Source of the DNA: Hyaloscypha bicolor E
Lineage: Eukaryota > Ascomycota > Leotiomycetes > Helotiales > Hyaloscyphaceae
NCBI RefSeq assembly: GCF_002865645.1
Contig: NW_020194609.1
Span: 248,001-312,000, forward strand
Length of the DNA: 64,000 nt
Direction: 5' to 3'
Shown here: positions 1 through 11,070 of the stretch, piece after piece
Layout: each line of letters starts with the position of its first letter
Numbering within the stretch: the first letter of the stretch is position 1
The notes under the pieces: generated by a model
The model's input: the letters and a program-made list of their open reading frames with translations, nothing else
What the model was told of the DNA's origin: nothing
The model's database searches: none
Position numbers and translations under genes: made by a program

Positions 1-1945
1 ATTAAAAATAAGAAGTATTAAAATACTAGTATATTTACTAAATTAGATATTACTAAGGTATTTAAGTATATTAAAGCTATTTCGAAATCTAAAGAATTAG
101 AGTTTAAGCTATTATTAGTTAATAATTTTAAAGCTAGATAATATATCTTTAATATTTCCGGAATTCTAATTAAGAGAATTTATAGTAATAAGCCTTTTCT
201 TACTTTTTAAAATAAGTCTAAAGAATGGGTTTTTATTATAATTTCAGTTTTAATTTAATTAGATCTAGCTAATAAGAATAAAGCTAATTTAATATAGCCT
301 AGTAATAAATCTACTAATAAGACTAATAGAACTAGTATAACTAGATAAGAAAAACCTAATAAGAAAAGAAAATATACTAAGCCTAAAACTTATAAAAAAT
401 AATAAAAATCTAAGTACTAGTTTAAATATAAGGCTAGTAAAATAGAAGAAAATAAAAAGGAAAATAAAAAAGAATTCTTTATTCTAAAGAAAAAAATACT
501 ATTTAGAAAAACTCCTATATTTATATCTAGAATTAAGAAGTAAAAAACCAAAAATATTAAGTCTAGGAAACTTAAAAAAGATATCTAATATACCTATAAA
601 ATGCTAGTTAAATAGAAGTTAATACTTATTTAGTAAAACGAATATATTTTTAAAGAAATATATAATAGTATTTTGAGATCTATTTATAAATAAAAATACT
701 ATAAAATTACTAATAAGTTTCTTAAAACTTTATATATAATATATATTTAGTAGTTTACTAATATTCTCTTTATTAATATATAAAATATTAAAAATACTCT
801 AAAGTTAATTACTAAGATTTATAAAATTACTAAAGACAAGAAATATATTTCTATTATTTAAATAAATAAAGAAATATGGGATTTCTTTTTTAAGATTTAG
901 GAAATTAAAAAATATAAATATAAATACTATATTTCTAATTAATTCTATTTAAATCTATAGTTCTAATTTAATACTATAGTTTCTATTTCTGAATCTAATA
1001 TTACTAATCTAGATATAAATAGTTATATTTATAAAAAAGATTATCTAAAATAAATTCAGAAATTTAATATTTAAGAGCTTTTAATAAAAGAAATAAAAAT
1101 ACTATAGTTCTATTTTCGAAAAAATAATATATTAAAATATAGAAATCTAAATAATAATTACTTTATTTTAGTCTCTTAATTCTTAATAATAGATTTATTA
1201 ATATAGCTCGGATTTTATAAGGTATTAAATAAGTATTCTATTTATTTAATTACTTATTCTTAACTAGTTTAATATTATATTTCTGGAAATATTAATTATA
1301 ATTAATATAAAAGTAATATTAAAAATCTAGCTATTACTAAAGCTCTAAATAATAAATTCTATCTTAATAAAAAGTATTGAAATATTTACTATATTTTTCT
1401 TATAAACTATAAAAAGGCTATTACTTTTAGTAAAAGGTTTTTTAAAGATATTAATTACTTTTTTATTTCTAATAAATTTGACCCAGAAATAGCTAAAGAA
1501 ATAAATAAATATTTACTAAAAATAATAAAAGAAAAGACTTCGAATATAGTCTATTTAATTAGATAAATAAATACCTTTAGCTAAATAATTTATAAGTCTA
1601 GAATTATAAATAAGTAATAATTTTCGAATAATATAAAAGCTAAAGAATAACTTAATAATAATTTACTATTTAATAGGCCTTTTATTATAATTCTAATAAG
1701 TCTAGTTACTATTAAGAATAGAATATATAAAAATGAAATTTCCTATAAGATTATTAAAGCCTTTTATTTAGAGCTTTCCTCTTTTATTAAAAACTAATTT
1801 AAAAATATTATAAATAATATAAAGTTTAAAAAGCCTATCTATTTAGAATATATTAGTATAATTTATAATATAATTTACTATAATAAGCCTCCTTAATATC
1901 TAGTAATAAAAGCAGAGATTAAATAATAATTAAAAGCAAATACTA

Positions 1946-2126
1946 TTATGCTCTGCCGCTTTACTAGAAAATTTAGCGTTACGTGACCACGCAATGACGC
2001 ATGCGGTTGGGGCTAGTATTTAGAACACTAAAGCTCCTGTACATACGAGCTTCCTTCCTTAGTTTAGAATCCTTGGATTAAGAGCCACTCTACCTGCTTT
2101 CCAAGCCCAGAGCCCGGTTTTATAAT
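1946..2126. mobile_element. 181-bp non-RIPped insertion with 8-bp target duplication
   Basis: The uninterrupted sequence at 27940-27975 shows where family A was split. The insert is flanked by AAATACTA at 1938-1945 and again at 2127-2134, an 8-bp target-site duplication as made by hAT transposases. The insert has balanced base composition and many CpA/TpG and CpG steps, unlike everything around it. No long terminal inverted repeat is visible (only TTAT/ATAA-like ends), so a hAT-derived MITE is inferred from the duplication length alone. Its small size may have let it escape RIP. Confidence 0.6.
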
Positions 2127-2390
2127 AAATACTAATTAATATAAAGAATTATATCGGGTTTAATATAAGAATATAATTAAATAAGTTTGAATTATTTTTA
2201 AATAAGTTCAGAAATATAAAATAAAAGTATTTAAGAGTAATAAGTCTTATTTTAAGTATATAGAAAAGAAATTATATTAGCTAATAAAAAAGAATTTTAA
2301 TTATTTTATTATTTCGGATTCTAAATAGAATTTTTCTATTATTTTTAGTATTTAGGAAATAAGTATAAGTAAATAAGAGATTAAATATAA

Positions 2391-2688
2391 TATAATAGGC
2401 TATATTTTTTAAAAGTTATATTATTTTAGTAGTTTTAAGATTTAGGTTATATAATAAAAGCCGTAGCCTTTTATATATAACTTATAGAAATTATATAAAA
2501 AAGCTAGTTTTTCTATAGTTTTAGAGAATAATCTCTTATAAGTATTTAATTAATTAAGCTTTTATATATTATATACTATTTATACTTTATTATTTATACT
2601 TTTAATTTATTATTTTACTATTAAATTACGTTTTATATTCTAATATATTTTATATAGGTTTTTGTTTTATTATAGTTTCCTTTCTATA
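2391..2688 (+). repeat. 3' LTR of family A copy 1 (298 bp)
   Basis: It matches the LTRs at 15377-15679 and 28210-28512, including the AAAGGCCGCGGCCTTT-like core (here AAAAGCCGTAGCCTTT) and the end motif GTTTCCYTYCTATA. It lacks 4-5 bases near its start relative to the 303-bp version, as do the copies at 45135 and 62185. The ends read TA...TA, which RIP would produce from TG...CA. Confidence 0.85.
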
Positions 2689-3752
2689 ATAGTTTTCTAT
2701 ATATATACTTATTTTTATTTCTTAGAAAAAAATATTATTTTTTTAATTTCTAATTTAATTAATAAGATTATTTATACTAAACTTCTAGATTTATTATAGA
2801 ATTTTATAAGTAAATTTATAGCTATAATTATTAACCAGATATCTTACGAGCTATATAGCTTTAATAATAATTCAAAAGCCCTATATATAGTCTATAAGAT
2901 ATCTATAGCCCTATTTATATATTAGAAAAGATTTCTTAAAATATTTATAATTATAATAATTATTTATAAGAATAAATATCTCGAATACTAGTACTAGAAT
3001 AATAGTAATATATTTATAATTTATAAACTAGGCTTTCTAGATTAGGAAGTTATTTATAATAATTACTAGATTATTTTATATAACTTATATTTCTTTTAAA
3101 AGTTCTATTTATATATTAATATTAAGGTTTATATATTTATATAAATAATTAAATATATTTATAAGTATATTAATAAAAAAACAAATTATATAACTATTAT
3201 TATCTCGGGTATAAATAATAAGATTATCTAGTATTTCTAGGCTTAATATATAGGTCTTATAAAAGCTTTCTAGTATCTATTCAAGTATCTAATATACTAG
3301 AAATTTCTTCTGGTTTAATATCTTATAATCTACTTTTTTAGATAATATATAATCTGTTTTATAACTAATTTCTTATTTAAATAAATTATAAACCGGATTA
3401 TAAATACTTATTTAATCTTAATAGCCTTTTTTAAATATAATATAATATATAAAAATAGCTACTAGTATTTATATTATAAGTTTCTATAGTATTTTATATA
3501 AGTTATTAAAACCCGAATATAGAAGTATTATAAATAAAAATATAGTATTAGCTATATTTATTATTATAATTTAGTTTTAAATAAATAATTCTATTTATAA
3601 TTCTTATTAATAGTTATATATAGTTTATAGTTCTTTAATAAGCTTTATTTAGTTAAGAGTATTTATTATTCTATATATTATATTACTTATATTACCTATA
3701 GCTTAGTAAAGAATAATTAGAAATAGTTCTAGTATTTTAATAAGGCTATAGT

Positions 3753-6700
3753 TAGTATATTAAATAATTTAATTAATTATAATTATTAGCTAGTAATTAA
3801 ATTAAATTAAATTAAGTCAGAATTATAGTAATTAAATTATAATTAATTATTTACTTAATTTAATTAAATATAATTAATTATTTAGTTATATAGTATTATA
3901 TATAACTATAAATATAGTAAAAGTATTATAGTATAAAAATAAGGTTTACTTTAGCCTAATTTGGAAACCACCTTACTATAATAGGCTTAGTAGTAGCTAT
4001 ATCTACTTAATAAGCAAGCCAGAAGATACTAGAACTATTTTGACTTTTTAGTAATTCTTTGCTACTTTATTAATACTATAATTATAAATAAAGTAATTAT
4101 AAATAAGGGGTCTTAGAAATTAGTACTTTAAAATCAGGAAAGTATTTCTAATTAGATGCTTATTAAAGAATCTTCTAGATTATTAGACATTTTATATATA
4201 AATAAGTAATTCTTCTTAATTTTCTAATAATTTCTTTATTTCAAAACTATATATTATATTAACTACTTATTCTATTTAAAAGATTTCTACTATAAAGTTA
4301 CTCGAAACTCGTATATCTATCTAGAAATATTATTTATAAGGCTTAATATCTTTTAAAATAAAAAGGATTTTAAACTAGAACTACTTAAATAATAGCCTCT
4401 TATCTTTTCCTTTAAATATTATTCGAAAATTCTTGACTTTCCTAAAAAGAACCCAGAGAATCTAATTAACTATTAAATAGTTACTATTAAGTATTTATTA
4501 AAGAAATATAAGTAAGTTATATCTATTAGAATTAAAGGAATTAAAGCTAATATAATATTAGTAAAGTATTTCGAAAATAAAGAGTTAATATTACTATAAA
4601 TAATTATAAGACTTATTATCTTAATATATATAAATCGGTTAATATTAATAAAGCTTTAAAGGCTAAAGCTCCTATAAGTAAGTTTAAATTATAATTAAAA
4701 CTTAAAGAAATAATAAACTAACTTTTTATTTTAAATACTATTATAGAAAATATAATCGAATTAAGTTAAATATTTATTATAATTTCCTTTAATAAAGGCT
4801 CTAGAAATATAAAAAAAGCTTTTACTATAACTTATTTTAAGAGATTATTATTAGACTTTATAGTTAATAATAATATTTCTTTTTATATAGTTATTATTCT
4901 AAGCTTTTAAAAGCTTCTTAATTACTTGAATTAGTAAGTTATTAAAAAATTATCTTATATATTATTTAACTAATTCCTTTATAGTATAGTATTACCTTTA
5001 TATTTTTAAGTTCTTATAAACGAACTTACTTTAAGGTTTAATAAAAATAGTAACCTTATTAAAGAAAAATTATTAGAAAACATTTTATTAAATAGTACTT
5101 TCTCTATTATTTTAGATACCTAAATAGCTATAAATTAAAAGGCTTATTTAGGAATTACTATATAAGTTACTTTATTCTTATTACTTATTAATAAAATATT
5201 TACTAATTTAATTTATAAATATTTTATAAATAAATATTTTAAATTAAAATCTTATTTACTAGCTATAAAAAATCTAAAGAATATTTATAATAGTAAATAT
5301 ATAAATATAGCCTTATTAGAAGCTTTAAAAGAATATAGTATTAAATATAATATTACTAGATAAGTAATATAATTCTTGTTTTTTATAAGAAAAAATACTA
5401 ATATATTATAGTATTACTCGAGATAATACTAGCTCAAATAATACTTTATTATAAGCTTTTATAAAGTATTATAATAAGAAAGGTATTAAATTTCAAGGAA
5501 ATATACTTTATATAGCTTATATATTAAATCTAGTAATTTAAAATATCTTAAAAGCTCTTATTAAGAACTATTATAATACTTCTTATTCTACGAATTTATA
5601 TAAGCTAGAAAAAGATAATATTAAAGAAAGAGAAGAGAGAAAATAAGTAAAATAAGTAATAAGTAAGTTTCTTATATTGTTTATAAGAGATTTATTAATT
5701 TAGAGAAAAGTTAGAAAGACTATTATAGGTCTTAAATATAATTAGAAAAACCGATAATTATTAGAAGCTTAGATTAAAGCTTTTAATATAGAAAATACTC
5801 GATTTCTTTAACTTAGTAAGTAATTAACTAATTCTTTAATTATTAATTAATACTAATTACTTATAGATTAAAAAATATAATAGTCTTTAACTTATTATAT
5901 ACTAAAAGACTTTCTTTATATATATAAAGTTATTAAAGTAGTTATTAATAGCTCAAAATTAAAGGCTTTTAAAAACAAAAGTTTAATATTAACTAATATT
6001 AAAATTACTTATTTAAATAATATTTTAAATATAATTTTAATATTTATTAAGGCTATTACTAAGTTATAAGCCGAGAACTATCCTACTATATATTATATTA
6101 TATCCGAAGTATATAAAATATATAATAAACTCGAGAGTTTTAAAACCGGATTTAAAATAAGTCTTTTCTAAACTATATTATATTAATAGTATACTAATTA
6201 TAAATAGAATAAAACTTTCGAAAACGCTATTAATAAAAGTATAGCTAAGCTTTATAAATATTATTCTAAAATCGGTATTTTAGATAATAAAAATAAAGCT
6301 TTATATTTAGCTTTTATTCTTAATTCTCGAATTAAAAGAATAGGTCTAGCCGGAATTGGCCTAGATTCTGGTATAGTATCTAATATATATAATAGGTTTA
6401 AAACAGACTATAATATATAAGTATATATTTCTATTTAAATTTTAAATTCTTTAATTACTAATTCTTATATAAATATAAATAAGACTATTTAATAGCTAAT
6501 TTTCAAGATATTAATTCCGGTATATTTATAAATAATTTAGATAAAGATAAACTTAATATTTATATAAATAATTAAGAGAATAAAATAAAAGACGAATTAA
6601 TAACTTATTTAGAAAAGAAGAAAGTAAATAAAAAAGTAAATAATATTTACTTATTTTACTTTAAAATCCCTTAAGAACTACTAATTCTTTTATTATAATT

Positions 6701-7285
6701 TTTTTATATATAAGTACTAATTTAGCTCTAGATTTAGCTACTTGATTATTAGAAAGCTAATCAAATTAGATTTCCTATATTATCTCTTATAATAAGGAAG
6801 TACTTAGAAATACTAGCTTTATCCGCTGCTAGTAAGCATTTCTTTTTATAAGGGGCTCTTATTAATACTAAACTATATAATCGACTTAATAAGAGTACTT
6901 TCGAGAAGATTATATACTTTAAGAGCTGGGAAATATTTATAAACGAGAAGGAAGAGATAAAAAAGGCAGAAAAAGAACAGGAATTAAAGGGGAAAAAGGA
7001 TTTCGAGCCGGAAAATCAGTTTTTCCTTTCTGAAAACGCTTAGTTCTATAGTATTATATATATATTATTAGTCTAGTTAATATTTTACTTAATAGCCTTA
7101 TAGTTATTTAAAGAAAATAAAGAAAATAAATTTTTTATATAATAATTAGAAATAATTAATTATATTTAATTATAATTAGTCTAATAATTCATTTCTTTTG
7201 AAACTTAATAATTAAATTATAATTAATTAGAAAATTAATTTAATTAAATATAATTAATTACCTTAATTATTTTTTTAATATACTA
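3753..7285 (+). mobile_element. hAT transposon (hAT-1), RIP-degraded, with exact 8-bp TSD
   Basis: The element is bounded by inverted ends TAGTATATTAAA (left) and TTTAATATACTA (right). Identical 8-bp direct duplications GCTATAGT flank it at 3745-3752 and 7286-7293. Subterminal AT-rich inverted repeats lie at about 3770-3885 and 7140-7265. TA at the tip probably derives from the hAT-typical CA by RIP. It is inserted in element B. The internal region encodes a hAT-type transposase relic, supporting class assignment independently of the TSD. Confidence 0.9.
4020..7043 (+). pseudogene. hAT transposase relic
   Basis: Read with RIP stops as Gln or Trp, the frame shows two hAT landmarks. Around 5106-5170 there is an ILDTxIAxNQKAYLGITIQ-like stretch, matching the start of the hAT RNase-H-like catalytic core (xxxDxWTSxNxxAYLGIT). 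At 6808-6935 there is ALSAASKxxF, then GALINTKLxNRLNKSTFEK and FKSWE, the C-terminal dimerisation region. The last ~110 bases before the stop at 7041-7043 are barely mutated. The start codon and any N-terminal BED finger cannot be located. The many premature stops make it non-functional. Confidence 0.85.
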
Positions 7286-9138
7286 GCTATAGTTTATAAA
7301 TACTTTTTCTTATAGATATTTACTAGTAGCTAATTATAAATATATAAAGAATTTAGAACTAATATAAGAAGTATTTCTATAATAACTTGGCTTATAAGCT
7401 AGCCTATAACCTATTAATTAACTTTCTATTATCCTTAGTTAATTCTTATTATAATTACGGCTTTTTCTATTTAATTTTAGTCTTTTAGATCTCTAGTAAA
7501 TACTTATAAATATTACCTTATCTGAGAATACCTTTAACTAGATTATAAGCTATTATATAGCTAATTTATAAGTTAATTATATTTATAAGATATTACTAGT
7601 AATTATAATATAAATCTAGCTAAATATAAACTAGTATTCTTACTTTTAGATAATTATAATAGTAATTATAAATAATTTATAAACTATCTATTTCTATTTA
7701 TAAGGCCTTAGTAAAACTAGTAAGATATTTCTTTATAAGACTCTTTATTACTATTATTATAACTAAGATAAAGTAATTCTATATATAGTATTAATAAATA
7801 TTATAGCTTTTCTTTTTCCGAATAAATATATATTTTATTTCTAGTTTCGGATTTCGTTTAAGCTTAATAAGTTATCTATAAATATAATTATTAAAATAAG
7901 CCGGCTCGAGGTATTCTTATAATTTATAGATCTAATTATCTGAAATAAAATATCTATATAATATAAGTATTACTTTAAGGTAATATACTAACTAATAATT
8001 AATTTATAATTAGTAGTAAATAATATTCTTAAAAGAGAAGTATTTATAATTCTTAAAAGAGACTTTATCTAAATCTTACTAGTAATCCTATATAATTTAT
8101 AAGTTAATATAATACGGGCCTATTTATAGTAAATATAAATCTAGCTATAGTTCTATTAGTTATTATTATAAATTAATATACGGATTTATAATAACTTATT
8201 TAAATAGGATTTTATAAACTAGATTAATAGTTTTCTATATAATTTATTTTTAAATAAGCAAATTATACTCTTGCTTTTTATTTTATATATTTAATTAATT
8301 ATAGACCTAATTAATTATATCTATTTATAAGAGTAACTTTTATAGGCCCTATATAATTACTAGGCCTTTAGTAAATAAATAATTCTATTAACCCTAAATA
8401 ATATAATTTATAAGCTTAACTAAATAATTCTGGATATATTTCTTAACTAGAAATAGATATATTTTATAATAGATTTAGCTAATATAAATAAGGCAGATCC
8501 CGAAATTATAGAATTACTTCTAAAAAGCTTATAAAATATCTATTTACCGGATCTATCTCTTTTTAAGCTATATCTTAAGATTAGTATATCCGTAATACTC
8601 TTATAGAATCTTTATTCATAAAAAGGGCTTTATAATAAGTTACAGATATTAATTTATAGCTTTAAGAGGTTTTTAATTCGGATATAGCTATTAAATAATA
8701 ACTTTAATAGCTAATTATAAACGATTTCACGAATTAAGCTCTAGTCTATAAATTAGTAATTATCTTTTATACTTTCCTATAAGTAGTTTCCACTTACTTT
8801 ATTCTTTATAATAACTATTAATAAGTTATAAGGCTAGTTATTTAAGGTAATAAGAGTGGATTTATAATTACTAGTCTTTTCTTATAGCCAGTTCTATATA
8901 GTAGCCTTATAAGTAACCTTATAGGCAGGGCTTTATATTCTTTTATTCCCTAATATAAATCATATAAGTAATATAGTATACCCAGAAATATTACAAGGTT
9001 TTACTTAGCTTTTGACTTGCTTATAACTGATTTTATATACTTATAGGCTATTTTTCTTCTTATATTATTCGTAAAGAGTCCGTACTTAATTTATATACTT
9101 AGCTAAAAGCCTTTATTATATTCCAACCCCACTCGGAA

Positions 9139-9222
9139 CGAGTTTAGGGCAAAATTATTACTAGCCCCGAAGCTTATATAAGGCCGCTAGTAATAATTTT
9201 AGCAAAGCAGCCCTAAACTCAT
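9139..9222. repeat. Foldback repeat D, copy 1
   Basis: This is an imperfect palindrome. The left arm has GAGTTTAGGGCAAAATTATT followed by ACTAG; the right arm returns CTAGTAATAATTTT and GCCCTAAACTC. A short extra stretch (AGCAAAGCA) in the right arm makes it asymmetric. The same structure occurs at 10457-10544 and, inverted, at 51077-51160. It sits at the same end of element B in both B copies, so it may be B's terminus rather than an independent MITE. It retains CpG and TpG steps, so it is little RIPped. Confidence 0.75.
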
Positions 9223-9225
9223 TTA

Positions 9226-10060
9226 TATAATAATACTATACGTTGGGACTACCTATTAAAAAACGGGTCACGTAAGGAACACTAAAACTTGAGCCCGCCC
9301 CTCGTATATTACTTGCTCCAGGAATACTAAAGCTCTCTATACGCTCCCACTTATACGCTCCCTACTTGCACGCTCCTTATACGAGTGAGGCTTGGGAGGG
9401 CTAGACAAATAAAGAGGGCCTGTGGGAGGAAAGAGAGGGCTCTGCGGGTATAGGTAGGAGCTATGGCGGTTCGTAGGAGGGAAGAGAGGGTTTGCAAAGG
9501 GAGGAGAGCTTAGCAGAGGGCTTGCGAGGGGATACGGACCGGGAGGAGAGCTGGGAAGGCTTAACGGATAAGGAAGGGAGCTTTACGGGCCTGCAGAACG
9601 GCTGGGGGGGGGGGGTTCCGGGTAAGAATAAGGCTTGGGAGGGAAGGAAGAGCCCTATAAGTAAGGGTGCAAGTAGGAGTGAGGCTTGGAAGGGAGTTGC
9701 GGGTAAGAGTACGGGTAGTAAAGGGCTTGCGGGGATATGTAAGGCTTAGGGGGGCCCGCGAGTGGAAAAGGAGAGCTTTGCGAGTGAGAATAAGGCTTGG
9801 GAGGGAAGGGAGAGCCCTGTAAATAAGGGTACAAGTAGGGGTAAGGCTTGGGGAGGCCCGCGAGAGGGAAGGGGGAGCTTTGAGAGTAGGAGTGGGCTTG
9901 GGAGGGCTCGCAAGTAGAAAGGGAGAGCTTTGCGGGTGAGAGTGAGCCTTGAAAGGGAGCTACGGGTAAGAGTACGGGTAGTAACGGGCTTGCGGGGGCA
10001 AGTAAGGCTTGAGAGGGCCCGCAAGAGAGCCAGAAGATCCGAGAGAGCTTTATAGTTCCG
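9226..10060. repeat. G-rich non-RIPped minisatellite-like tract
   Basis: From about 9376 the plus strand is strongly purine-rich. It is built of degenerate repeats such as GAGGCTTGGGAGGG, GAGAGCTTTGCGGGT and GGGTAAGAGTACGGGTAGTAA, recurring at irregular spacing of roughly 30-60 bases. A run of 12 G lies at 9604-9615. The stretch 9300-9375 has its own short repeats (TACGCTCC, CACGCTCC). Open frames exist on both strands, but their products are low-complexity and change with repeat phase, so I do not call a gene. Base composition is sharply different from both flanks. Confidence 0.7.
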
Positions 10061-10456
10061 GTAAATGGCCTCTAAAAGCAATACTACTCCTCTTGTAATC
10101 GAAAAAGCCTCTTATAGACTTTAGCCAGTTCTTTATTTATAATATATACCAGGAACGGAATAAGAAAGCAAATCTGGCCTAATATATAAAGCAAAAAGCT
10201 AAATATTTAAATAAAGGGTCTTAAAACTAATTTCCCTTATACTTATATATTATATTATACTTGCAAGTTTGTACTAATATAACTATATTTAAGAAAAAGG
10301 TTTTATAAATAATAAAGAGCTTAATAATTAAAAGTAAGGCTTAAAATAGCTTATAAAAGAAAAGAAAGAGCTTTACGGGTATAATTAGAGGTATAGTAGT
10401 CTATAAAAAGAGAAAGATCTTTATATTAAACCTAAAGTTACTCTCTTAATCTCGAA
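10061..10456. other. Transition stretch, no gene identified
   Basis: This is a moderately AT-rich stretch between the G-rich tract and foldback D copy 2. A short frame follows an ATG at 10066 and reads about 20 codons before stops consistent with RIP. I recognise no domain. It may be the start of the relic that continues beyond 10544. Confidence 0.3.
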
Positions 10457-10544
10457 TCGAAATTAGGGCAAAATTAAAGACTAGCTCCGGAGCTTATATA
10501 GAGCTACCAGGCTTGAATTTTAATAAAGCGGCCCTAATCTCGTT
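10457..10544. repeat. Foldback repeat D, copy 2
   Basis: The arms are AATTAGGGCAAAATTAAAG on the left and, on the right, the complement of AACGAGATTAGGGC. The centre CTCCGGAGCTTATATA matches the CCCCGAAGCTTATATA centre of copy 1. It is more diverged than copies 1 and 3 and has no element B next to it, so D can also exist alone. Confidence 0.65.
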
Positions 10545-10884
10545 AATAATACTAGAACTATTTCGGATATTTAGAATATTTATAATCTAATATCTAGCTT
10601 AAAGCTTCTGAATTTCTACTATAACCTTTTTAAATACTACTAATTACTATAATATAATTAGTAATAGAGTATTATATTCGGTTATTTAAAGTAAAATAAT
10701 ACTATTAGATCTAGTAGAATTATTAATAGCCTTAAAAACTATTTGAAATACGGTATTCTTATTAATTCTATTAATTTTAGCTATAATAATAAAATAAGTA
10801 TATTAAATCGGGCTATAATAATATTTTATAATTCCGATAGAATTATAAGCTTCTATAGAAACGATTTTAACATTAGTTTTTATA

Positions 10885-11070
10885 TAATAGAACCTTGCTA
10901 TAATAATTCCTCGATATAATAATTGGTTTATATACTCTATATAAAAACCTTATAGTATTATTAGATATTTTCGGTCCCAAATTCCTGTTATTACTAAACG
11001 TTAATAATAACCTCGCAATATTATTAAATATTCTCGGTCCCGAGGCAATTATTATAGTAAGGTTCTACTA
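10885..11070. mobile_element. Short pogo/Fot1-type MITE (F2), partly RIPped
   Basis: The ends are inverted: TAATAGAACCTTGCTATAAT on the left, and ATTATAGTAAGGTTCTACTA on the right. The element is flanked by TA on each side (10883-10884, 11071-11072), the target duplication of Tc1/mariner/pogo elements. The first ten bases correspond to CAGTAGAACC of the longer element at 31726-32184 after C-to-T change. The 186-bp length leaves no room for a transposase. Confidence 0.7.

Larger units (their letters stand above)
1..2688 (+). mobile_element. Family A gypsy-like LTR element, 3' part (copy 1), RIP-degraded
   Basis: This segment aligns by eye, base for base apart from C-to-T and G-to-A changes, with 26001-28512 of the full-length copy. 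It carries the last two thirds of the extra reading frame (ORF3) and the 3' LTR (2391-2688). The 5' part lies outside the window. Stops in the ORF3 frame are TAA/TAG at expected Gln codons, the RIP signature, so nothing here is translatable. It is more heavily mutated than the 26-28 kb copy. A non-RIPped 181-bp sequence interrupts it at 1946-2126. Confidence 0.85.
2689..9138 (-). mobile_element. Unidentified element B, copy 1, split by hAT-1
   Basis: Removing the hAT insertion (3753-7285) leaves about 2.9 kb that matches, in inverted orientation, 51161-53209 plus 60171-61300. On the minus strand a long frame runs from about 9115 downwards with stops mostly at expected Gln or Trp codons, and the conceptual product is rich in Tyr, Ile, Trp and Lys. 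I recognise no reverse transcriptase, DDE or tyrosine-recombinase motif. One end carries the foldback repeat D (9139-9222), as in copy 2. B may be a DNA transposon or a captured host gene family; its class is not established. Confidence 0.6.

Noticed and set aside
9492..10081. Open frames of 85 (plus) and 111 (minus) codons in the G-rich tract
   Set aside because: Both are low-complexity products of degenerate repeats, overlap on opposite strands or change phase with the repeats, and resemble no protein family.
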